The position numbers and the translations under genes were made by a program. A stretch of DNA of 57,500 bases from Glandiceps talaboti (lineage: Eukaryota; Hemichordata; Enteropneusta; Spengelidae): assembly GCF_964340395.1 (NCBI RefSeq), contig NC_135551.1, positions 22,673,503 to 22,731,002 of the forward strand, read 5' to 3'. This document shows, piece after piece, positions 49,251-57,500 of the stretch (the stretch's first letter is position 1; each line of letters opens with the position of its first letter). The notes beneath the pieces were generated by a model. It did not search any database. It was not told where the DNA came from and saw only the letters and a list, made by a program, of their open reading frames with translations.

Positions 49251-52200
49251 TGCATTATCAGTGTATAATGTATGTGCACAAAAGATGTGAGCAGTCATAA
49301 AAATCATTGTGGGAGACGTAAAAATAAATCGTGCTTCCTAATCGAATATCTCAATCTACCTCATTTCAGTTGTGAGATTAATACCTATTTTCGGAAAAAT
49401 ATAGATTACATTTATGAGAGTTGTTGTACTGCAACAAATGGTACCGTCACAAATAAAAGTAGTGTTTTAATGGGTCTGTGATAAAAATCTACAAATTTAA
49501 AGAATGGGACATCATTTCGATGGGTAATGATCTCACAGTTAAGAAATGACCTAACAAATACAGCTTCTTATGCAGGTTATGATGTCTCTTCAAATTATCA
49601 CATTAAAACTTGAAGCGTGTTGTATACGTACAAACACACTGCATTAAATTTGTCAAAAGGTTAGTTACAAAACGTGTGGCATATATCGAATGGCAAATTT
49701 GGAATCTATGTGTCTTAAAATACTTTCAGAGTTTGATTTGTAAACATGATGATAAAATCGCAAGTGAAATTGAATTGCAAAGATATCAATGTTTGAGAAA
49801 GGTGTTGTGGACTATACAAAGAAACACAATGTGTATACTTTAATTATAATAAAGATATCTGTAATGATTATTCTAGCATGATAATACACAATCGATGCAT
49901 TTGGGCGCCCTGGGTGAACAAACTTACAGTGGTATATGAGATGTCACAGCTGCTTCTTGAAACAGAGGGATCATTATCAATCGTTATGATCAACCTTTTC
50001 AATTAGGCATATCGATTAAGAAATCAGACGATTGAGTTTCGTCTTTGGTGTCCTTTAGTTCGCACTTAAGGTTAAAGCATGACTGACAACGATGGCCATA
50101 TTGATGATCCTTTTTTTTTCAAAAAACCTTGTCTGCCAGTATGTTTTTTTTCCTTTAAAACTGTTCCTTCGTACTGCTGAGACAGCGTCGTAGATTTCCA
50201 ATGTAAAAATTGGGATATTGCCATGGATTACTTCACAGTCGTCTTGTTATGCAGACATGGTATTTCCTACTTATGTCTTATCAATACCTGTAGTGCAAAT
50301 ATCAAAATATTTAGATCTGAGATCGTAAGGGAAAACGATTACGCTAATTGGTAGCGCTTTAAGTTGCATATCAATGAGTAAGCCTTTGGCATCAAACGAT
50401 TCTAAAAGACGATCGCTTTGATTACTAGATAGACAAATTTCTCAACAAACGTTATTTAACAATTCTTGAACTGGTGATGTCAGGTACAATATGCGTATGT
50501 CTACACTTCATCCTGCTTCATCTATCAAAACGAATGACTCAAACAGGCACGTCTCTCGAATATGATTTTATCTCATTGTCTTTCGAGTGGTATTCATGAA
50601 AAGCAACTGGACAGGTGAATTCACAAAGAATACCTACATGTGATATCACATAGAATCATGACATTATAATGTGGCCAGTAGCTGAAGAATACAAATTCAT
50701 TTAGTTTGGTGTCAAATTCATAAGAACAATACAGACATACGTACTGCCGAAATGGCACGACTCATAAAAGTTCTGTTCTAAAACTATGCACGGTCGAACA
50801 AAAAGCAACATCAATTTCACATGCAATATTTACCTCGGCTTATTTGGTAAATCTAGTATAATCTTTGAATAAAATCCATAATTATAAAAATCGCACTTGT
50901 CGATTTTTAAAAAGCCCCAACAGATCTATAACTATCACTTTTCTGTGTACGTAGTATAGTGTCATTATATGTGAGATAAGAAATTGTTATTCTTATCTCT
51001 TATTCCCTCACGAATTCTTATTTTCGTGGTGTACGCTGTATTATCCGTAGTCAAAATTGGATGAGCACGGTATGCATAACAATATGTTAAATTACAAGGA
51101 TATATCACTGTAAGGCACAGCTTTGACGCTATATACATTCATTGTGATATACTGTACAAGGAAAATACAACTCTAATAAAAAAAACAGACAAACAGTTTG
51201 CCATGCCTATAGCACTACTGAACCTTATCAGTTCAGTTGTGCTAAAAATCATATACAAAGTTATGGACCTCTCCGAAAATCAGCAGGTCAAAGCGTGTAC
51301 GATGTGCGCTAGATGGACCTTGAAGGTCGAGTTCATTGCTTTGTTCAGCTTTCCAGACACAAAAAAATCATCTCGGGAGAGCTGGTGTAGACACCTTGAC
51401 TTGAAGGTTTCACAATCCCTATAGAGCTTACATGTACTGAGAAGTTTGCGCACTATTCATAGCATTTTAAGACAATGTCAGGGCAAATAGAATTCTGTAT
51501 GTCGTTGACACGTCTGTATTGTATGGTTGGACAGACAGACAGCACTATCCACGGTCGATCGAAAACCTTTATAGTACTCTCATTGGCGATTTGCCCTCTG
51601 AGGTCAATAAAAAGTACGATTCTAATTTATGATGAGTTTATTATTTATGAATTGAATCAATCATACGTCTCACGTGACAGGCGAATGGTAATATCTGCGT
51701 ATCAGGATAATTTGTATATTAGCAGTAGTACCAAAACATATATTGGTCAAACAGAGAACATTATTCCCATTGATTATTTATATCGGAAATTGAATGTTTG
51801 ACACTAATGTACAGCTTTACCTAGTATCTTCAATGATCAGTGGACTGTGGTTTTCCCTAGCATGTACAAACAGCTGTGTGCTTTGCCCCTAGCTTATTCT
51901 CAGTGGATTATACTTGTTCCCAAGTCGATCCTTCAAAGTTGAACCATTTTGCTTTACAGAATAAGTAAATAGAAGGCGGGTGTAGTCTGTCTGTTGTGTA
52001 TTTATAGGTCCTAAGTAGAGATTTATATTTTTGTTCAGAGTATTTCATGATATGTCGTGCAAACGTGTGCTGCTAACATTTCTTTTACTCATTCAATCGT
52101 TATTGCAGTTGCCAGTACGTACTAACTTGGTGTGAAAACACACATACTATTAAAAGTTTTAGCATACCTATCCAATACGTAACGTTAATTCGCATGTGTG

Positions 52201-55200
52201 GCGGTGTTAATATTTCAGATGTTGAATGAGAGTTCTCTCATCACAGAGTCATGCTTGCGGAATTCATCTGAGATGCTGTACGGAAATATGTGTAATTTGA
52301 CAACTAATTAATTTGAACAGCAAAGGAGTGAAAACATGGCAATTTCAATTAACACTTGACAATAACAATATACATAAATCACTTCGGAATGGGGGCTATG
52401 TCACATAAATTTTCAAAATAAGTTTGTGAATGAAATGACAGCATGTAACCCCGATTGTGAAACGTTGACATTACTGTAATCAAATTAAATCCACAAACTA
52501 AAAGGGAAATTATCAATTATAAAACATGGGAAATGACAGCACGTTTAATGTTTAAAGCATAGGCTCAAGCCAGGCTTGCATCAATGAAAGGTCATAGAAA
52601 GGAAATTCTACTTATATTTACGGTCCCAAATATAATTGGACTCATATCTAAAGGAAATATAACTAGGCAGAGCTGCTATTTGCGTCCAAGTGTGAGGAAC
52701 ACATTCTACCAGAGTGTTCTCATTTCGGAAGCAATACCGATTTCATCAATGCCATCTAAACAAAACAATATTTACATAGGTACATCTGTCCTTATACACA
52801 TGTTTTACGGATTCTCACCCACGAGTGACGATGTAAATATAAACACAAAGAAGTCAATGCATAAAATGTAAAGGTATGTATGACACCGACTAGGGGTCAT
52901 TACCAGAATTATACACACGTCTTATCCAACAATCGGGCTTTCTTTCACTCTGTACTTGATACACGTGGGTGGGCGAGTTCCTTTTAACATCATACCCATC
53001 GCGATTTCGTTTGACTATTATCGAAAGGAATGTTGAAAACAATGAAACTTTTGAAAGACTTTCGATTGGTGTCCTAATGGATGACGTAGATCCGTTTTAT
53101 GTGTTTCCTATGCCAAAGATGACGTTATTCAAATACTTTTTCTAACATTATGTCTGATTGTCATTAGGTTGTGACACTGTTACATTTGAATTTCTTTTCT
53201 GGTTATATTTGAAAGTTGGTTTGATATTACGATGTCAATGTCGTCTCCTCCATACCAACAAATAAGGCACATTGATATCGATGTTCTCTCTCCAATGTCA
53301 TTTCGTTTTCTGTATTGAAAAGACAATGCCAATGGTCAGTGCAAGGATACGAATTGACAACCTGGCCATTTGTAATGCATTTTTTACTATAAACACATCG
53401 ACCGTAAATCAAGTCGCTCCAATGCCATTTATTGTTTTGAAAGATTAAACTAAAAATAGAACTCATATAAAAGTATTATCAGTAGATATGTAAATCACCT
53501 CTGTGTGTTCTGACATGAAACTATCAACTACTATATCATTACTTATAGGTGTATTATAGATGGGGAATGTTCCATTGCATTAATTCTCACGCATGATTTA
53601 AGGTCGAATATTCCATATTTATATGACAAAGTTAATATCCAAATTCTATATTTTCAAAACATACGTTGCAACACAACTGCAAAAAACGTATGAGATGACA
53701 AACCAAACCATTTAAACCCATAAGTCATTGGCCCGAGCAATGCAATTAATGTCCGGGTGTACTGGTGGAAAAAAGACGACATTGTAATTTCTTCAGGAAA
53801 TGCCTACTGAGACTGCAAAGATGAACGTTAAAAACGCTTTTCAAATCTATTTCCTTTGCTAAGAGCATGTACAGTTAAAGCAGGTAGTAGATCGGTTATT
53901 TTTACTTAACAATCAGACTTTATATAGACATTAAACTACATTAAAGATACCAAATAACCAATGCAACTCATTAATAACATGAAATTCAAATTTCGAATTT
54001 GAAGAAATTCCATTTACTTTCGTGACATACATCGTACTATACATTATGCATATTTAATGTATGGCATTTTATAGCATATGTAAACACTGTTTGAATGTGA
54101 AGTTGTTTGCCAAATTTGTGATCCCAAGGCTGATAACCCCATATTCAGGCCGTAAAACGTTCCATTACGTACAAAATGAAAGTCGCTGTTCATCATTATT
54201 TATAGCCACGTGTGATTTCTTTGAACTATCATACAGCAATGGATATTTATTGCTCTAAAATCATCAAATTTTAACTACAAACTATTTTGTTTGGTCATTG
54301 ATATAAAGTAATCCTCATATTTTTATATGATCGATGGATGTCATGACAACGCGATTAATTTATTGCCCAAGGGGGGGGGCGAATGTAGCAAGTGCCACGG
54401 ATGTACATATTTACATGGATGGATGGATTGCAAGGTTTATTCAAAATATGGAGTACTTTCGTGTTATTTCATTCATTTCCGAACGATATTAACAGCATTT
54501 CTAAAATGAGTTTGTATTTATTCTTAAGTCTCTTCATTGTCACTTTCAGTACAATTAATCAAAATCTTGGTTCAACTCTAGTAACCAAGCGTTTAAAAAA
54601 TAAACATAATCAAACATAATAACGCGCTTACTGGGAATCATGGCAGTGCTCCACCATGACATTAGTCAACGTTACCTTATATTATACTATAAGTAACACT
54701 CTTTTTTCAGTTGCTATCTTATATCATAATCAACCATTTTGTAATGCCTGGAATGAAATTTCTTATCATTGTGCCAACCTGTCCAACTTGAAAGTGCGAT
54801 TAAAATATTATAATACATGACAAATAAATATACCACCATTTTATATGATCCTGAAATAAATACAGATTTTAACAGGTGATACCTCAATGTTTTTTTTGTT
54901 TCATTTCAATATGTACAATCACTTTGAAGGAACGTCTAAATTTACCCTTCCTGGCTTACGCAATATAAAAATAGGGTTCTTCATATCCTGTCCAGTACAA
55001 GGGATATTTCATTACACAATATACAGCCTATTGATGATCACACGTCATCATATCTGCCACAGACTTATTAAACCCATTTGTCTAAGTAATACAGGCTTGT
55101 TGATAAGACCATTGTTCAGACATATAAAGTTACCACACAAAAGTTATTAAATCATTTATACGTAAATGAACTCAAAGCAATCAATAATGTCAATCACTAA

Positions 55201-55338
55201 TAAATGGCATATATACTTGTCTCGTTTATCAACTTATATTGAAAGTTGGGGATCACTTGTCCCTGTAATATGCCTATCAACATGTATTGAAAGAGAGCAA
55301 ACATTTTCACGTGTAAAATATCCATCCATTGTACATCT

Positions 55339-55348
55339 CCCCCCTCCC

Positions 55349-55421
<73 letters not shown>

Positions 55422-55440
55422 GTCACTCTCTCTCCCTCTC
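55339..55440. repeat. C-rich then TC dinucleotide microsatellite
   Basis: A CCCCTCCCCCCCCACC start, then about 30 TC units with interruptions. Confidence 0.9.
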
Positions 55441-55486
55441 ACTTCTTTTCACTCCCTATATCTCTAACTCTGTAAGTGAATGTCTT

Positions 55487-55489
55487 GTC

Positions 55490-55546
<57 letters not shown>

Positions 55547-55547
55547 G
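55487..55547. repeat. TCTG tetranucleotide microsatellite
   Basis: About 14 TCTG units. Confidence 0.95.
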
Positions 55548-56745
55548 TCTTAAACTCTTCACTATTCCCTCTCTATGAGCACTCAAACGTTAATTATTTG
55601 TACATAAACGATACTATGAAGTATGATTACATTTTCTTCTAAATATATTTGATATATGTCGTCATTACGTTTAGAGGCATTGTTAAGAATATGGCCCAGC
55701 GGGTATTTTTTGCAATCAGTACTCTATAACACAATAAAACAAAACACTGCATGCACAGCCATATGCATCATATTATACTTATTTTCTCAAATCTAAACAT
55801 AGAGAACTTCCTCAGACAAACGTTGAATGTGCATAAACACACCATGGATATGAAATGTCTTTGATGAATTAAGAGTTTTAGCAATGAAAGATATCAATTA
55901 TAAATGATGGTCTACGAAGGAAGAAAATCCCGGATTCTGTAATATCCGTAACCTTACTTTCATATCCTCTCCACAGCTGCATTACTTCATTGTTACTATC
56001 AGGCCTATACACATACGCGTCTATATGATGTACAGAATTTATCACTTGTGTGCATTTTAAATGAACAATAAAGAGCTTAAATCTTACATTGAAAACTACA
56101 TTAATAATCAGGCTATTGAAGCAAGCCATCGTACATATGCAACGAGGAATGTAACGTGAATGACAGGTTTTATGCAAACTCGACTGCACATCTGCCTATC
56201 CCGTGGATTCTTTCAAAGTGTGTACAAAGAGAGTTTCGCAGCAAGCAGACGCCATATTGAACTTGCAATTCAGTATATGTTTGGTTCGTCTGTAATCAGG
56301 GTTTCCAGTTCGCACTTTGAACTTTAATCAGTAATTAGGACCGACCATGGAGCTTAGTTAGCATGTATACAATTCTACTAGGGCGGATTTAGTGGTTTCT
56401 TAAATGCTCGCATACACTATCTACCTCAATAATGCCATCAATACAAATTAAAGCTTTTCTAATGCTCAAAGCAACTCTTAGCTTTAAAGTCATGCTGTGG
56501 TGTAGAAAGCAATGTATGACGTGATTTCACTGCGTGAAAACGCGATCATCCTGCTTTTTAGATGTTTATCGCTAATTTTGTTTGAATCGCACTGTGAAGC
56601 ATTTCTTTGGATGAATTTTGACATTTTTCGCTTGCTTGCTGAACGCACAGCATCACCTGCGACATTAAAAACTTGTTTACTGTATATTTGACACGATAAC
56701 CCTTTACCCCCAAGCAATCTGTAAAATAAAGACATTGGTAATCAC

Positions 56746-56821
56746 CTGTTATGAGAATCACTATTTTCAAAGCTGAGTTGACAACCAACCAGTATACAAG
56801 AGTAGGTTTCAGTGAACACAT
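56746..56821 (-). CDS. Candidate first (signal-peptide) exon of the minus-strand nAChR gene
   Basis: An ATG at 56821-56819 opens Met-Cys-Ser-Leu-Lys-Pro-Thr-Leu-Val-Tyr-Trp-Leu-Val-Val-Asn-Ser-Ala, then a second hydrophobic stretch Ile-Val-Ile-Leu-Ile-Thr. It ends at ACAG/gtgatt, one base into a codon. That is exactly the phase needed by the 34930 acceptor and would give Gly at the join, followed by Leu-Thr-Gly-Ala-Ser-Glu-Gln. The first 17 residues resemble a signal peptide with a basic Lys and an Asn-Ser-Ala cleavage motif. Against it: the distance (21.8 kb), the ordinary donor, and the one-in-three chance of matching phase. A further in-frame ATG lies upstream at 56878. Confidence 0.25.
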
Positions 56822-57500
56822 TTCTTCCTTGATGCAGTAGGTGGAACTTAAAGACGATACAAGAGGACCGATGATCAACCCTCCAGGTCTTCACAGCAGT
56901 AAGCACGATGATCGAGAACGCGTTGTTATCTCTGAGTATTCAAACAATCAATGATGATGCGTGTCTGCACCTACACAATGTAGCTATGAAGCCTTCTGAT
57001 CGACGACACTACATTGATACTCATCGCATGCAGCTAGCAGCTGGTAAATGTGTTTTAAGAGTATGATGATCCTACAAGGGTAGGCTCCAAATTGTGTTAA
57101 TCACACAATATAGAGTAAAGTGAATGCATACTTAAGTCATTGCATAGTGAGAGATAATGGGTACCGTCAGTTATCGAATGTCCAAGTCGTGTGTTGGAAA
57201 TTCACTCTCTCCGCCGCTGAACGTTGAGAAAAATGACAGAACGCACTCGACAATGTGTCACCTACGAGCACGTTCAGTGCATTGAAAGACACGGAAGCGG
57301 TTCCAAATGATTGCTATGTGATGACAGTGATGGTTTATACTGTGCTTGAAACGCGTGATCTAGATTACCGACCTTGCTCAAGGCATAGCAAAACTGCAAA
57401 AACTGAACTTACTGTTTTCGCATTCATTTAAAGTGCATTTATTGTCAATTATTTAGCTAGCTGTAAGGGTTATACTACTCATCATTTACTATACATACAT
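56822..57500. other. Right end of window, nothing recognised
   Basis: No open frame with a recognisable domain, no repeat of note and no RNA gene. If 56746-56821 is a first exon, this stretch would contain its promoter and 5' UTR, but I see no convincing TATA or initiator arrangement. Confidence 0.4.

Larger units (their letters stand above)
34931..56745 (-). other. Upstream region or first intron of the minus-strand gene; no recognised gene
   Basis: If the candidate first exon at 56746-56821 is right, this is a 21.8-kb intron 1; otherwise it is intron plus intergenic DNA. It contains many microsatellites, a decayed inverted-repeat element at 42480-42727 and scattered open frames of 60-108 codons without recognisable domains. 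No further nAChR exon was seen on either strand. Confidence 0.5.

Noticed and set aside
55878-56189. Minus-strand 103-codon frame with a possible exon ending at gtaagg (55959)
   Set aside because: A donor-like site is present, but the upstream acceptor is weak and the translation matches no receptor segment or other domain I know.

Overview
The window is animal (metazoan) genomic DNA: AT-rich, very gene-poor, full of microsatellites and small inverted-repeat elements. Its only recognisable coding sequence is the intron-split exons of Cys-loop receptor subunits of the nicotinic acetylcholine receptor (nAChR) alpha type. The subunit type, the local paralogue expansion and the style of the repeats suggest an invertebrate, most likely a lophotrochozoan (mollusc, annelid or brachiopod). 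That assignment is inference; no marker here fixes the species.

Layout. Plus strand: a 110-nt exon carrying loop A (1083-1192), an intron of about 10.4 kb, then a two-exon block coding for the Cys loop, loops B and C, M1-M2 (11593-12143) and M3-loop-M4-stop (12577-13196). A second block of identical design follows at 16587-17137 and 18487-19124. Minus strand: a paralogue converges tail to tail with these, with exons 34930-34794, 33764-33720, 32826-32717, 32439-31889 and 31312-30735. A possible signal-peptide exon for it lies far upstream at 56821-56746. From 19.1 to 30.7 kb, and from 34.9 kb to the right end, I see no other convincing gene.

The three blocks are clearly related. The pore-domain exon is 551 nt in all three, with identical splice phases, and the 110-nt and 45-nt exons match the classical nAChR exon sizes. 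All three keep the vicinal Cys pair of loop C (alpha type) and the 13-residue Cys loop. All three lack the Glu at the inner mouth of M2 (-1') that cation-selective nAChRs carry, and have one extra residue in the M1-M2 linker (Gly-Val-Val-Lys instead of Gly-Glu-Lys). This hints at altered, possibly anionic, selectivity.

The most interesting point is that the second plus-strand block has no ligand-binding exons of its own in the 3.4 kb that separate it from the preceding stop codon. Its reading frame and splice sites are intact, and the 1083-1192 exon can splice in frame to either block. The locus may therefore use alternative 3' cassettes that swap the whole pore domain behind one shared N-terminal half. 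The alternative is an intact-looking 5'-truncated duplicate.

Non-coding content includes a 1.1-kb element with inverted termini and TAA flanks containing a 226-bp tandem duplication (with a decayed relative in the gap between the two cassettes), a 314-bp inverted-repeat element with a 43-bp tandem core (with a decayed relative), a 357-bp and a roughly 185-bp inverted-repeat element, a three-copy 231-235-bp satellite just downstream of the second cassette, a tRNA-derived SINE-like segment and more than 20 microsatellites.
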